DNA of 64,000 nucleotides from G965214625 sp965214625 (GTDB taxonomy: Bacteria; Pseudomonadota; Gammaproteobacteria; Arenicellales; Poriferihabitantaceae). The stretch spans positions 868,001 through 932,000 of the forward strand of contig OZ243962.1 in the NCBI GenBank assembly GCA_965214625.1. Reading direction: 5' to 3'. Numbering within the stretch: position 1 is the stretch's first letter; each line of letters opens with the position of its first letter. Made by a program: the position numbers and the translations under genes. The notes beneath the pieces were generated by a model that saw only the letters and a program-made list of their open reading frames with translations, ran no database searches and had not been told where the DNA came from. Below are positions 19,373 through 29,305 of this stretch, piece after piece.

Positions 19373-21001
19373 TCATCGATCCAACCCGTCAGGAGACGGG
19401 GGCTTCAATGCCACATGATGCCGCAGATACCAGATCAACACAATCACCGGTATCCCCATCACTGCGGTAATCCAAAAAAAGGATTCGTATCCGACCACAT
19501 CCACCATCGACCCTGAATACCCCCCGATCGTCTTGGGCAACAGCGTCATCAATGACGAGAAGATCGCGTACTGCATGGCGGTAAATCGAACATTGGTCAA
19601 CGCAGACAGGAAAGCGACAAAGGCGGCACTCGCCAACCCGGCCGAAAGATTGTCGGCACTGATAACCACATACAGCCATTCGATGCTCGGTCCGGTCTTG
19701 GCCAACAGGACAAACAATAAATTGGTCAGCGCAGACAGGATGGCACCGAGTATCAATATCCGCATGACACCGAAACGCATCGCGAGCACACCCCCCAAAA
19801 AACCACCCGCCAGGGTCATCAATAATCCAAAGGTTTTCACCACACCGGCAATTTCATTTTTCGAAAAACCAAGATCGAAATAAAACACATTGGAAATCAC
19901 ACCCAAGACAATATCGGATATTCGATAGCAGCCGACAAACAGCAGGATCAGCCAGGCAATCCGTAATCCATAACGACTGAAATATTCCCCGATCGGACTG
20001 ACATACAATCGGTCGATCAGTTGACGGTCAACGACCTGCATCCTGACAAGAACCTTTGCAATCAACCAGACCGTGAGCACCCCGACCGTGAGCCTCAAAC
20101 ACGACACGATCAGACCGCTCAATGCCCTGTTGTCAAACAGATCCGTCAACAGGGTTTTCAACCCAGCCAGCAAACCACCGGTATAAAAATAACTGACAAT
20201 AAACCCGCTGACGCAAATCAGGAACAGCAACACAATCTTGGAATGATTGAAAGAATCAGAACCCGCTCTTTGCAGTTTTGGCTCCGCGATGATCAACGTT
20301 GTCGCGATCCCGACAAGCATGCTGGCGGCCATGATGAGATACGCTTTTTGCCATGCCTGATAGTGATAGAGGGCATTGTCCGGATTGAAGTAGCTAGCCA
20401 GAACCAATGCGCCCGCTCCGGCCAGCAGCATGGCGATGCGATAACCGCCAATGTAGGCCGATGACATCATCGCCTGCAGTTCCGGCCCGGCAGACTCGAT
20501 GCGATAGGCATCAATCACAATGTCCTGAGTCGCCGAGGAAAAACCCAACAAAACGGCCGCGAACGCGAGCAGAAACAGCGCATTGGGACTGCTCGCCGGA
20601 TTGATTGACGCCATCAGGATAATCGCACTCATCACCGATATCTGGGAGAGCAACAACCATCCCCGCCTTCTGCCCAGCTTTTGCGTCAATACCGGCAAAG
20701 CGAGCGTATCGACCAAAGGTGCCCACACAAATTTAAAGGAATAGCCCAGTGCCGCCCAACTGAAATAGGTCACCACGGATCGCTCCACACCGGCTTCCCG
20801 AAGCCAGATGGACAGCGAGGAAAAGATCAACAAAATCGGCAGTCCTGCGGAAAAACCCAAAAACAACATGGCAATCACCCGTCGATGACAAAAAGCCAGC
20901 AACGACTGACTCCAGGTCAGCCTGGCAACACTATCGGTTTCGGTTTGATTCATACGAGTCTGGTTATTTTTCCGATTGTCCCATGACAGACCCGCGATCA
21001 T
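19373..21001 (-). CDS. ampG: AmpG family muropeptide MFS transporter
   Basis: Imports anhydro-muropeptides from the periplasm for cell-wall recycling; MFS fold with about 12-14 hydrophobic segments. Family features: GFSAGLPILLIFSSLSIWLREAGV in TM1, YSFKFVWAPLVD, LGRRRGWLL, and the TQDIVIDAYRIE block typical of AmpG. About 540 residues, normal for the long AmpG forms. Two start choices: ATG 21001 has GGGAG eight bases upstream; ATG 20953 (MNQTETDS) is nearer the first helix but has no ribosome site. It converges with yggT and is divergent from pyrE. Confidence 0.88.
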   Translation of the reverse strand: MIAGLSWDNRKNNQTRMNQTETDSVARLTWSQSLLAFCHRRVIAMLFLGFSAGLPILLIFSSLSIWLREAGVERSVVTYFSWAALGYSFKFVWAPLVDTLALPVLTQKLGRRRGWLLLSQISVMSAIILMASINPASSPNALFLLAFAAVLLGFSSATQDIVIDAYRIESAGPELQAMMSSAYIGGYRIAMLLAGAGALVLASYFNPDNALYHYQAWQKAYLIMAASMLVGIATTLIIAEPKLQRAGSDSFNHSKIVLLFLICVSGFIVSYFYTGGLLAGLKTLLTDLFDNRALSGLIVSCLRLTVGVLTVWLIAKVLVRMQVVDRQLIDRLYVSPIGEYFSRYGLRIAWLILLFVGCYRISDIVLGVISNVFYFDLGFSKNEIAGVVKTFGLLMTLAGGFLGGVLAMRFGVMRILILGAILSALTNLLFVLLAKTGPSIEWLYVVISADNLSAGLASAAFVAFLSALTNVRFTAMQYAIFSSLMTLLPKTIGGYSGSMVDVVGYESFFWITAVMGIPVIVLIWYLRHHVALKPPSPDGLDR

Positions 21002-21227
21002 GCGAGCGGCTCCCGACGCACTCTCCTGCGCATCCGACACCGGTCGCTTCTGAACCGGCGTCCACCCACCGCACCGTCAATCACCCGAAATCTCCCATTC
21101 ATGAAACAGCCCACCGCATCATGTTGGATTTTAGCGCTATAATCAATCGGTACGATAGCCATACCCCAACAACCCCCTGTCCACGGCCATGAGTCAGTGG
21201 GGGGAAAACGGTTAGACATTCAAATCA

Positions 21228-21911
21228 ATGCACGACTCGAAAGATGACTTTTTGCGACTTTGTGTCGACAATGCAATCCTCAGATTTGGTGAATTCAATC
21301 TAAAATCGGGCCGGATCAGTCCCTATTTTTTCAATGCCGGACTGTTTAACAATGGTTATCTGTTGTCTCGGCTTGCGAAATACTATGCCCAACTGATCGC
21401 AAATCATGTCTCCGGGGATTTCATGCTGTATGGCCCGGCCTACAAAGGCATCCCGCTGGTTGCCGCCACGGCCGTGCAACTGGCACAAATGAATCATCAC
21501 AACATCGGCTACGCATTCAATCGCAAGGAGGCAAAGGACCACGGGGAAAAGGGGCATCTGATCGGTGCGCCGCTGTGTGGACGGGTCGTCATTATCGACG
21601 ATGTGCTCACCGCAGGGACCTCCATCAGAGAAGCGGTTGATATCATTGTCAAGACAGGGGCCACCCCTTGTGCCGTCATTATCGCACTGGATCGACAAGA
21701 AGTCGCAAACAACGAAACACTATCCGCAGTACAGCAGATTGAACAAACCTTTCAAATGCCGGTCCACGCGCTGGTCAAACTCGATGATCTGATCGATTTT
21801 CTCGGCACAGAAAACCACTTGCGCGCCCATATGAAGGCAATCATTGATTATCAAAAACAATACGGCATCAACCGAAAACAGACTCAAAGTCCGGATGCCC
21901 GATTACGCTGA
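21228..21911 (+). CDS. pyrE: Orotate phosphoribosyltransferase
   Basis: Pyrimidine synthesis: orotate plus PRPP to OMP. The PRPP motif VVIIDDVLTAGTSIREAV is canonical; KSGRISPYFFNAG, GPAYKGIPL and the flexible-loop NRKEAKDHGEKG are OPRT signatures. 227 residues, usual gammaproteobacterial length. The last 12 residues are non-conserved. Single gene between ampG (divergent) and glnK (convergent). Confidence 0.97.
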   Translation: MHDSKDDFLRLCVDNAILRFGEFNLKSGRISPYFFNAGLFNNGYLLSRLAKYYAQLIANHVSGDFMLYGPAYKGIPLVAATAVQLAQMNHHNIGYAFNRKEAKDHGEKGHLIGAPLCGRVVIIDDVLTAGTSIREAVDIIVKTGATPCAVIIALDRQEVANNETLSAVQQIEQTFQMPVHALVKLDDLIDFLGTENHLRAHMKAIIDYQKQYGINRKQTQSPDARLR

Positions 21912-22083
21912 CAGGCGAACGATCCGGCTGGTTATGGCGCTTCGGCGACCCGGATTCGGGACCGGTCGCCATATCATCAAGGGAACGACTCCTCTCGCAG
22001 GTTAACAATGGACCATCTTCCGTTGAAGGTCTCTCATTGCCCCGTCACACATCACTTGCCGTGATAACCCATCAAGATATGGC

Positions 22084-22422
22084 CTATAGCGCATCCTTGT
22101 CGGCTTCGCCGGTTCTGATTCTGACTGCCCTGTCCAAATCATAAACAAAAATCTTGCCATCACCGAACTTTCCGGTGTGCGCCGCATTGACAATCGCGTC
22201 GACCACTTCGTCCAGACGCGAAGAGTCAATCGCAACTTCCAACTTGACCTTGGGAATATAATCCACAATATATTCTGCCCCCTTATACATTTCGGTATGA
22301 CCCTGTTGCCGACCAAATCCTTTCACTTCGGTCACAGTCATTCCCTGCACGCCGATATCCGATAATGCTTCCCTGACATCATCCAGTTTGAAGGCTTTTA
22401 TAAGTGCGGTAACGAGTTTCAT
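22084..22422 (-). CDS. glnK: P-II nitrogen regulatory protein (GlnK/GlnB)
   Basis: 112-residue trimeric signal protein sensing 2-oxoglutarate and ATP/ADP, controlling NtrB, GlnE and ammonium transport. The T-loop GRQQGHTEMYKGAEY carries Tyr51, the uridylylation site, and the B/C-loop signatures TGKFGDGKIFV and RIRTGEAD are present. The start MKLVTALIKAF and the ending EADKDAL lean toward GlnK over GlnB, but no amtB is beside it. The frame runs 54 bases further upstream without P-II similarity. It complements glnA-ntrBC at the start of the window. Confidence 0.93.
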   Translation of the reverse strand: MKLVTALIKAFKLDDVREALSDIGVQGMTVTEVKGFGRQQGHTEMYKGAEYIVDYIPKVKLEVAIDSSRLDEVVDAIVNAAHTGKFGDGKIFVYDLDRAVRIRTGEADKDAL

Positions 22423-22527
22423 AGAGACCTTGATGGAGATTTTCGACCCAAGAGTGGCCATTTGCAAATGGTGCATCTAAAGCAAATGCCATACTACTTT
22501 GCTCACTGATTCACGAAATATCGTCTG

Positions 22528-22555
22528 ATTATACAGCCTAATGGCCGCAGACAAA
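22528..22555 (-). promoter_or_regulatory. Candidate sigma-70 promoter of the P-II gene
   Basis: Minus strand: TTTGTC, a 16-base spacer, then a perfect TATAAT (22528-22533), about 105 bases upstream of the P-II ATG. A 14-bp perfect palindrome CCATTTGCAAATGG lies between promoter and gene (around 22459-22472). No -24/-12 sigma-54 pair was found. Confidence 0.5.
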
Positions 22556-22820
22556 ATTGATATGTCGGTTCAACGCAACGGATTATCACGCCGAAGTAGC
22601 CCAAACAAGCCCTAATTCGACAACATTCATCACAACAGCGCATTGAAAACACAACGCAACCCTTTCCTGTCATCTTCAAGACCAGAACAGCCCGCGTCCC
22701 TGGTCACCACTTCACCTGTGATGGCCTCTGCAGCCTTGTACTTCCGATGTTCCCCAATGAACCGGTTTTGTTATCGGATAACGCGTCGTGACCGGGCTGT
22801 GTCACGGATTCCAGACCGCA

Positions 22821-23255
22821 TCATTCGTGAGACGGATTCCGTTCTGCCTGGATTTTCCTGATCTCCTCGGGCCAGGTCGAGCGAATGTAGGCTAGGATAT
22901 CGCTGATATGATCGTCACTCATGACGTGACCAAAACCGGGCATGCCACTGACAAACCCGACAACACCGCGGGCATTCATCAGTGCTTGGCCGCCGAATTT
23001 GGTATATTCGAACAGAAACCGATTGTCGTGATGCCAGGTATGGCCGGTCTCATCATGGGGTGGTGCCGGAAGCACTCCGTTCTTGCCGACACGCCACCAG
23101 TTCGGCTGGCCTTCGAGATTGGCACCGTGACAAGAAGCACAGGACTCCGCGTACAGCACCTGTCCATTGCGGACATCCCGCCCATCGAGACCGTGGCCGG
23201 CAAACCCCGCAACCGGAAGCCATGCCAAGAGCAAAACCGACAGGCCCCTCCTCAT
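22821..23255 (-). CDS. Secreted monoheme c-type cytochrome
   Basis: 144 residues. Signal peptide RRGLSVLLLAWLPVAGFA with a cut near AGFAG, then a class I cytochrome c domain with heme site CASCH and a likely distal methionine in SGMPGFGHVMSD. Periplasmic electron carrier. I start at ATG 23255, the first residue of the signal peptide; a GTG at 23297 is possible. It resembles small cytochromes found with copper-resistance or sox-type loci, but here the neighbour is only a DUF4396 gene, so the partner is unknown. Confidence 0.82.
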   Translation of the reverse strand: MRRGLSVLLLAWLPVAGFAGHGLDGRDVRNGQVLYAESCASCHGANLEGQPNWWRVGKNGVLPAPPHDETGHTWHHDNRFLFEYTKFGGQALMNARGVVGFVSGMPGFGHVMSDDHISDILAYIRSTWPEEIRKIQAERNPSHE

Positions 23256-23436
23256 CGGCACGGGTACTCTGGAGCTGCGAGACGAGCCTGTCTGCACATT
23301 GTTACTGCCATATTGGCTATGCCTGCATGCAAGCCGGTGGCCATTTGATACAGTCTACGACTTGGTGACCATTGACAAGTGTCCTTCCCCGATGCGGTGA
23401 CAACAGCGGTCTGCAGGATCATGATTGCGGAGCCGT

Positions 23437-23898
23437 TCAGTGACACGCCTTACCGAACAACTTCAATCGCCAGTAATTATAGGGCAGCGGGGTAACAAAA
23501 CCCGCTGCCAGCATGATCGGTACGACCCACCAGGTCAGCACGGCACCTCCGGTCAGTACCCAGTCCACCACATTCATCATAACCTCCATGGCAACCATCG
23601 AGATGATCGACATTCCAATGGCCGTCCGGAATGCGGTCCCGATCGTCATTTGACGGGCAAGGATCAACGTCTCCAAGGCAATCGAGGTCAACAGACCGTT
23701 GATGATCGCAAGAATCATGATCGCCAAGGTCGGCCAGGGAATGCCGGTGAACTGGAAGAAAGCAATGGTGCCAAAATCACCGATTGCACAACCGAAGAGA
23801 CACCAAAGCGTGTTCTTCGATGCCACGCGCCAAGTATGGCGGCATCGCCAGTCAATCGCGATTTGTTGAACAAGAATCACCCTATTTCTCGATTCCAC
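23437..23898 (-). CDS. DUF4396 domain membrane protein
   Basis: Matches the DUF4396 family: short N-terminal cytoplasmic stretch, then about four hydrophobic helices, with CAIGDFGTIAFF, LTSIALETLIL, DWVLTGGA and the C-terminal PLPYNYWRLKLFGKACH conserved. Function unknown; the family often lies near copper or heavy-metal handling genes. The start is uncertain: in-frame GTGs at 23898 and 23880 or a TTG at 23991; no good ribosome site distinguishes them. Its stop is about 180 bases upstream of the cytochrome start in the same direction, so an operon is possible. Confidence 0.75.
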   Translation of the reverse strand: MESRNRVILVQQIAIDWRCRHTWRVASKNTLWCLFGCAIGDFGTIAFFQFTGIPWPTLAIMILAIINGLLTSIALETLILARQMTIGTAFRTAIGMSIISMVAMEVMMNVVDWVLTGGAVLTWWVVPIMLAAGFVTPLPYNYWRLKLFGKACH

Positions 23899-24048
23899 GT
23901 CAGAAACTGGAATAACAGCACATCTTCTTATAATGCTCAATAGGCAAAATTTATTATAAAGTGTCTCAACCCAATGAATGTGACTGAACAAGCTGTCTTT
24001 GATTTGGGAAACCGATTTCCTGAAGCAATGAGTCAGTCATTGGCAAAG

Positions 24049-24125
24049 TGGCGCGCCCGGAGAGATTCGAACTCCCGACCGCCTGGTTCGTAGCCAGGTA
24101 CTCTATCCAACTGAGCTACGGGCGC
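24049..24125 (-). tRNA. tRNA-Arg (ACG)
   Basis: A 77-base cloverleaf on the minus strand with acceptor GCGCCCG/CGGGCGC, D-loop AGCTCAGTTGGATAGAG, anticodon stem CCTGG/CCAGG around anticodon ACG, T-arm with GTTCGAATC, and encoded CCA. Reads CGN arginine codons after A34 to inosine editing. Confidence 0.95.
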
Positions 24126-24242
24126 TAAATCGATAATGGCTATCGTAACAGACTCTCACCGTCAATTTGAATCCGCAAAGCCGATTATAAAGCTTGCCAC
24201 ACACTCCCGATCATCTCCAGAACACGCTGGGGGATTGCCCGA

Positions 24243-24332
24243 TGGCGGAGAGAGAGGGATTCGAACCCTCGATACGCGTTAACGTATACTCCCTTAGCAG
24301 GGGAGCGCCTTCAGCCACTCGGCCACCTCTCC
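24243..24332 (-). tRNA. tRNA-Ser (GCU)
   Basis: A 90-base tRNA on the minus strand with a long class II variable arm, acceptor GGAGAGG, anticodon GCT in a CCCCT/AGGGG-type stem, GGTTCGAATCC T-arm and encoded CCA. It sits between csrA and tRNA-Arg, a common gammaproteobacterial order. Confidence 0.95.
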
Positions 24333-24413
24333 AATTCAGGGCAAGGAAAAAACCCATACGCTACGGAAGTTTTCTGAAGGACGGCAGTGCCGCAAACCGT
24401 CAGTGATGTGAAA

Positions 24414-24656
24414 TCAGGAATTGTGTGGATCGGAATCATCCGTCATGGGCTGGTAATCGTCAAAATCATCTCCCTGATCATAATTACCGCCCTGCTCATG
24501 CTTGATACGATAGTAAATTTCCTCTCTGTGTACGGGAACATCTTTGGGGGCATTGATCCCGATACGGACTTGGGTTCCACGAACGCCCAATACTGTTAAA
24601 CGCACATCATCTCCTATATATACCGATTCACCTATACGGCGCGTAAGAATTAACAT
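24414..24656 (-). CDS. csrA: Carbon storage regulator CsrA
   Basis: 80-residue RNA-binding dimer that blocks translation by binding GGA motifs in mRNA leaders. The conserved first strand MLILTRRIGESVYIGDD and the RNA-binding C-terminal part of the fold APKDVPVHREEIY are intact. The tail after residue 57 is acidic and longer than in E. coli (61 residues). It follows lysC and precedes tRNA-Ser, its conserved position in this class. Confidence 0.97.
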   Translation of the reverse strand: MLILTRRIGESVYIGDDVRLTVLGVRGTQVRIGINAPKDVPVHREEIYYRIKHEQGGNYDQGDDFDDYQPMTDDSDPHNS

Positions 24657-24781
24657 TTTGTTCTACTCCACTTTTGTATTACAAATCTTTTGACATTGCC
24701 GATACAACACCACTAGCCATGGCACCCAGACGTCAATCGGAAAATTAAACAATTTTCCCCTTTAACACAAGCGCTAATTTG

Positions 24782-26008
24782 TCATTCGGAACCGACATGC
24801 TCAAGATTAAACGCCTTGTGCAGCGTCCTTAACGCAAGTTCCGCATATTCTTTGTCAATGGTGACTGATATCTTTATCTCGGAAGTGGAAATCATCTGAA
24901 TATTAATCAATTTGTTTGCCAAGGCTTCAAACATGGTTGTCGCAATGCCCGCATGAGAACGCATACCGACACCCACAATAGATATTTTCGCCAGATCGGT
25001 ATCCCCAACGATGGCCTCTGCCTCGAGCTCCTTGACCACCGGCTGCAACACTTCAATGCTCTTGTCGAGGTCGGCACCCGCAACGGTAAACGTCAAATCA
25101 GTCAGACCATTGGTACCGATATTCTGCACGATCATGTCGACATTCACATGGGCCTTGGAAATGGGCCCCAGAATGTTATAAGCGATACCCGGTTTATCCG
25201 GCACGCCTCGTACCGTGACTTTGGCCTCATCCAGATTTGCCGTGATACCCGAGATTAACGGTTGTTCCATTGACTGCTCCTCATAAGTGATCAGGGTGCC
25301 GGGCCCCGGTTGAAAAGAAGATAGGACTCTGAGGGGAACATTGTATTTTCCGGCAAATTCGACCGATCGAGTCTGCAGCACCTTCGCACCGGCCCCCGAC
25401 AGCTCCAGCATCTCCTCAAACGTAATGCGGTCCAATCGGGTGGCTTCCGGGACAACCCTCGGGTCGGCTGTATAGACACCCTCGACATCGGTATAGATAC
25501 GGCATTCATCCGCCTTCAGAGCCGCCGCCATCGCAACGGCAGTGATATCCGACCCTCCGCGTCCCAAAGTCGTGATATTGTTGTCCCGGTCGACGCCCTG
25601 GAAACCGGCCACCACCACCACCCGTCCCCGGTCAAGATCTGACCTGACTTTTTCACAATCGACTTCCAAGATCCGCGCCTGGCCGTGAATCTGGTTCGTC
25701 AGGATGCGAATCTGTGAACCCGTATAGGATTTCGCATCAATATTCCGCGCCTGCAGCGCAATCGATAACAGTGCAATCGTGACCTGCTCTCCGGTCGAAA
25801 TGAGCACATCCATTTCCCTCTCCGACGGCCTTGCTTCAAGCTCCTTTGCAAGCCCCAGCAAGCGGTTGGTTTCCCCGCTCATGGCAGAGACGACCACGAC
25901 AATTTTCTCGTCCCTTTTGACGGACTGTACAATATTGTGGGCAACCGCCTGAATCCTTTCGATGGATCCAACGGACGTCCCGCCATATTTTTCAACGATT
26001 AAAGGCAA
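24782..26008 (-). CDS. lysC: Aspartate kinase, lysC type
   Basis: Phosphorylates aspartate, the first step to lysine, threonine and methionine. N-terminal KYGGTSVGSIERI, catalytic-site GFQGVD and GRGGSD, followed by two ACT domains in the last 150 residues (VRGVPDKPGIAYNIL and VGVGMRSHAGIATTMF), so feedback control by lysine and/or threonine is likely. 408 residues, the Pseudomonas-type length without a fused dehydrogenase. Lies in the alaS-lysC-csrA run. Confidence 0.96.
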   Translation of the reverse strand: MPLIVEKYGGTSVGSIERIQAVAHNIVQSVKRDEKIVVVVSAMSGETNRLLGLAKELEARPSEREMDVLISTGEQVTIALLSIALQARNIDAKSYTGSQIRILTNQIHGQARILEVDCEKVRSDLDRGRVVVVAGFQGVDRDNNITTLGRGGSDITAVAMAAALKADECRIYTDVEGVYTADPRVVPEATRLDRITFEEMLELSGAGAKVLQTRSVEFAGKYNVPLRVLSSFQPGPGTLITYEEQSMEQPLISGITANLDEAKVTVRGVPDKPGIAYNILGPISKAHVNVDMIVQNIGTNGLTDLTFTVAGADLDKSIEVLQPVVKELEAEAIVGDTDLAKISIVGVGMRSHAGIATTMFEALANKLINIQMISTSEIKISVTIDKEYAELALRTLHKAFNLEHVGSE

Positions 26009-26118
26009 CTTTCTGATTCTTTGAATAGCAAAAGGGCGGCAAATTTAAACGATTCGCGATACAAAAGCAAAGTGCTTGTCAGATCCGTCTGACAGGGGCA
26101 GGCACCGACAAGGCGATT

Positions 26119-28719
26119 TCAATGCGGATGGCTCTCGACCCATTGATAGACGGCGCTTTCCAATCGGGACACACCCTCTGCATGGGTCCCGCCACCCTGG
26201 GCCAGGTCCGGTTTCCCCCCGCCCTTGCCATTGACCAATCCGATAATGGACTGGATCAGGTGTCCCGCATGAAATCGCTTCATCAGGTCAGCAGTGACGC
26301 CGCAAATCACGGTCACCTTTCCCTGACTCACTCCGACAATCACCACAATACCACTGCCGAGCTTGTGCTTCCATTGATCCACCACCATCCGCATTGAACT
26401 CACTTCGGCCCCGTCCTGACGGATGACCACCGTTTGGATTCCGCGAACGGTCCTGACCGGGTCTTCATCCGCGCTTCCCCCAACCGCAAGCTTGGTTTGC
26501 AAGGAGCGAATCAACTGCTGCTGGACTTTTTGCTGTTTTAGCAGTGCAGCGATCCGTTCATTCAGTTCACCCGGCGTGGTTTTCAAGAGCGCCGCAACTG
26601 AATGGACAATCCGAGCCTGCTCAGCCACATACGCTTCAGCCTGCAGGCCGGCGAGTGCTTCGATGCGCCGCACGCCTGCGGCAATCCCGGTTTCATCACA
26701 AATCTTGAACAGCCCGATGTCTCCGCTGCGCCTGACGTGGGTTCCGCCACACAATTCAAATGAATAATCCCCCATCCTGATCACCCTGACCTCGGCATCG
26801 TATTTTTCACCAAACAGGGCTTCTGCACCCGCCGCCTTGGCCTCGTCCAGTGCCATCTTGTCCACCACCACCTCGATATTGGCCCGTATCTGGGCATTCA
26901 CCTGCGACTCAATGGCACTCAGTTGAGAGGGGGACACCGGCTCAAAGTGTGAAAAATCAAAACGCAGGCGATCGGGTTCGACCAAGGACCCTTTTTGCTG
27001 GACATGACCACCCAGAACCGACTTCAAGGCCGCATGCAGCAAATGGGTTGCTGAGTGGTGATTTGCCGCCGCACGACGGCGACAGCCATTCACTTCAGCG
27101 GTACCCGGCTGATCGCCGGCGATTTGGCCGCTACGGACCTTCCCATAGTGTCCGATCACCCGGTTGGCCAGATATTGGGTATCGGACACATCAAACACCC
27201 CTCCCGATACGGCAATTTTCCCGACATCACCCACCTGGCCGCCGCTCTCGGCATAAAACGGGGTTTCGTCAAGGATAACGATCCCCTCCTCCCCTTCTGT
27301 CAAGACAGGCTGTTCCTGCGCATCCTTGATCAATGCGAGGATACGCACTGTTTGTTTCAACGGCCCATAGCCGTTAAACCGGGTGGCTTCGGTGACGTTT
27401 GCAAGGCGTATCTGCTCGTCCTGCACAAACTGACTGGCAGCCCGGGCCCGGGCTCTTTGCTGTGCCATGGCCGACTCGAACCCGTCAATATCAATGTCAA
27501 GCCCTTTTTCCCTGGCCACATCGGCCGTCAGATCCACCGGGAAACCGAATGTATCGTACAGCCTGAAAACCAGATCTCCGGGAATCACTCGACCCTTGAG
27601 CAGCCCCACTTCCTGATCCAGTATTTTCAACCCCTGCTCCAGCGTTTCATTGAATCGGTCATTTTCCATCTTCAATGTTGTTTCGATCTGGGACCTGCGA
27701 TGGATCAGCTCCGGGAAAGCGTCTCCCATTGCATCAATCAGCGAGGGCACCAGTCGATGCAAAAAGGAATCGGTGCAGCCCAGCTGATAGCCATGCCTGA
27801 TCGCACGTCGAATAATCCGGCGTAACACGTATCCACGGCCCTCATTGGATGGCGTCACCCCATCACAAATCAGAAAAGCGGTCGATCTGATATGATCGGC
27901 GATGACACGCAAGGACTGGTGATGTTCCTGGCGAATGCCGATCACTCCGGCTGCCGCCCGAATCAGGTGTTGAAACAGGTCTGTTTCGTAGTTGCTGTGC
28001 ACACCCTGTAATACGGCCGCCATTCTCTCCAACCCCATTCCGGTATCGACGGATGGCTTGGGAAGGGCCTCCAAAGTTCCTTTTGCCGTGCGGTTAAACT
28101 GCATAAAAACCAGATTCCAGATCTCGACAAAGCGATCGCCCTCTTGCTCAGGGGTACCCGGCGGCCCCCCTTCGACCTCAGGACCGTGATCGTAGAAAAT
28201 TTCGGAACACGGACCGCAGGGGCCAGTGTCTCCCATTTGCCAAAAGTTATCTTTGGCACCAATACGGATGACCCGGTCGGGGGCCATCCCGATTTCCCGT
28301 ATCCAGATCTCGGCAGCTTCGTCGTCCTCTTCGAAAACCGTCACCCAAAGGCGTGCTTTCGGCAGTCCAAATTCCTCTGTCAGCAACTGCCAGGCATATT
28401 TGATCGCATCCCGTTTGAAATAATCTCCAAAACTGAAATTACCCAGCATCTCGAAAAAGGTGTGATGCCGTGCGGTATAGCCGACATTCTCCAGGTCATT
28501 GTGTTTTCCGCCGGCACGAACACACCGCTGAGACGTGACCGCCCGCGGACAATTCCGCCGCTCATGGCCCAGAAACACTTCTTTGAACTGGACCATTCCG
28601 GCATTGGTGAAAAGCAGTGTCGCATCGTTGCCGGGGACCAGCGAACTGCTGGCCACCGCTTCATGACCGTTTCGAACGAAGTAGTCGATAAAGGTCTGTC
28701 TGATCTCCTTCGTTTTCAT
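26119..28719 (-). CDS. alaS: Alanyl-tRNA synthetase
   Basis: 866 residues: class II catalytic core (starting with TKEIRQTFIDYF; motif VTSQRCVRAGGKHNDLENVG), tRNA-recognition domain, editing domain with zinc-binding HHSATHLLHAAL and CGGTHV, and C-terminal oligomerisation domain ending in the glycine-rich GKGGGKPDLAQGGG. Attaches alanine to tRNA-Ala and clears mischarged Ser/Gly. Complete and normal in length. It is 33 bases downstream of recX. Confidence 0.98.
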   Translation of the reverse strand: MKTKEIRQTFIDYFVRNGHEAVASSSLVPGNDATLLFTNAGMVQFKEVFLGHERRNCPRAVTSQRCVRAGGKHNDLENVGYTARHHTFFEMLGNFSFGDYFKRDAIKYAWQLLTEEFGLPKARLWVTVFEEDDEAAEIWIREIGMAPDRVIRIGAKDNFWQMGDTGPCGPCSEIFYDHGPEVEGGPPGTPEQEGDRFVEIWNLVFMQFNRTAKGTLEALPKPSVDTGMGLERMAAVLQGVHSNYETDLFQHLIRAAAGVIGIRQEHHQSLRVIADHIRSTAFLICDGVTPSNEGRGYVLRRIIRRAIRHGYQLGCTDSFLHRLVPSLIDAMGDAFPELIHRRSQIETTLKMENDRFNETLEQGLKILDQEVGLLKGRVIPGDLVFRLYDTFGFPVDLTADVAREKGLDIDIDGFESAMAQQRARARAASQFVQDEQIRLANVTEATRFNGYGPLKQTVRILALIKDAQEQPVLTEGEEGIVILDETPFYAESGGQVGDVGKIAVSGGVFDVSDTQYLANRVIGHYGKVRSGQIAGDQPGTAEVNGCRRRAAANHHSATHLLHAALKSVLGGHVQQKGSLVEPDRLRFDFSHFEPVSPSQLSAIESQVNAQIRANIEVVVDKMALDEAKAAGAEALFGEKYDAEVRVIRMGDYSFELCGGTHVRRSGDIGLFKICDETGIAAGVRRIEALAGLQAEAYVAEQARIVHSVAALLKTTPGELNERIAALLKQQKVQQQLIRSLQTKLAVGGSADEDPVRTVRGIQTVVIRQDGAEVSSMRMVVDQWKHKLGSGIVVIVGVSQGKVTVICGVTADLMKRFHAGHLIQSIIGLVNGKGGGKPDLAQGGGTHAEGVSRLESAVYQWVESHPH

Positions 28720-28752
28720 TGCTCAACCTGCCTGCCACCACACGACGGCGTA

Positions 28753-29211
28753 TTACTCTTCGGTGAATGATCCAAAGTGGTCGACACGAAAACCGCGCTG
28801 CTGCAGAAACCGGGCCTGTTTTGCCCATTCCTGATGGCTTTTAATGGCCCGCCGACCAAACTTCTTTTGACGCACCCGTCTTGCCGAATCGGCCCATTGG
28901 TCATCGTAAGGGGATATCGCCTGATGGATGATATCCGCATCGATCCGATGTTGACTCAGTTCATATTTCAATCTGACCGGGCCCTTACCGGCATTAAATC
29001 GGGCACGACACAACATCTCGGCGAATCGTTGATCTGACTGAATGCCGTCACGAACCAGATCATCCAAGAGACGTTCGACCAGGTCGTTGCCAGCCAGTCG
29101 AACCAGCTTTTGCCTGAGTTCATGACGACTGTGTTCCCGGCGCATCAGCAACCTGAACGCCTTGTCCCGTACCGACTGCAACAACTGTTCTTCATTCAAC
29201 CCGGCACACAT
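28753..29211 (-). CDS. recX: RecA modulator RecX
   Basis: 152-residue, all-helical regulator that binds RecA filaments. Family features: LLMRREHSRHELRQKL, RFAEMLCRARFNAGKGPVRL and a C-terminal basic region with RKFGRRA. Located directly downstream of recA on the same strand, 94 bases apart, its usual place. Confidence 0.92.
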   Translation of the reverse strand: MCAGLNEEQLLQSVRDKAFRLLMRREHSRHELRQKLVRLAGNDLVERLLDDLVRDGIQSDQRFAEMLCRARFNAGKGPVRLKYELSQHRIDADIIHQAISPYDDQWADSARRVRQKKFGRRAIKSHQEWAKQARFLQQRGFRVDHFGSFTEE

Positions 29212-29305
29212 CGTGTCATGGCATCAAAGCAGGAAAAATCAAGGGCACAGCGAAATCAGCACCCACTGCGGGCTCGTCACCCGGTCAATCAATCCGGATG
29301 ACCGG

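Noticed and set aside
22423..22500. Sigma-54 promoter upstream of the P-II gene
   Set aside because: TGGC and TTGC words occur, but never with the required 12-base GG-to-GC spacing; a sigma-70 promoter fits better.
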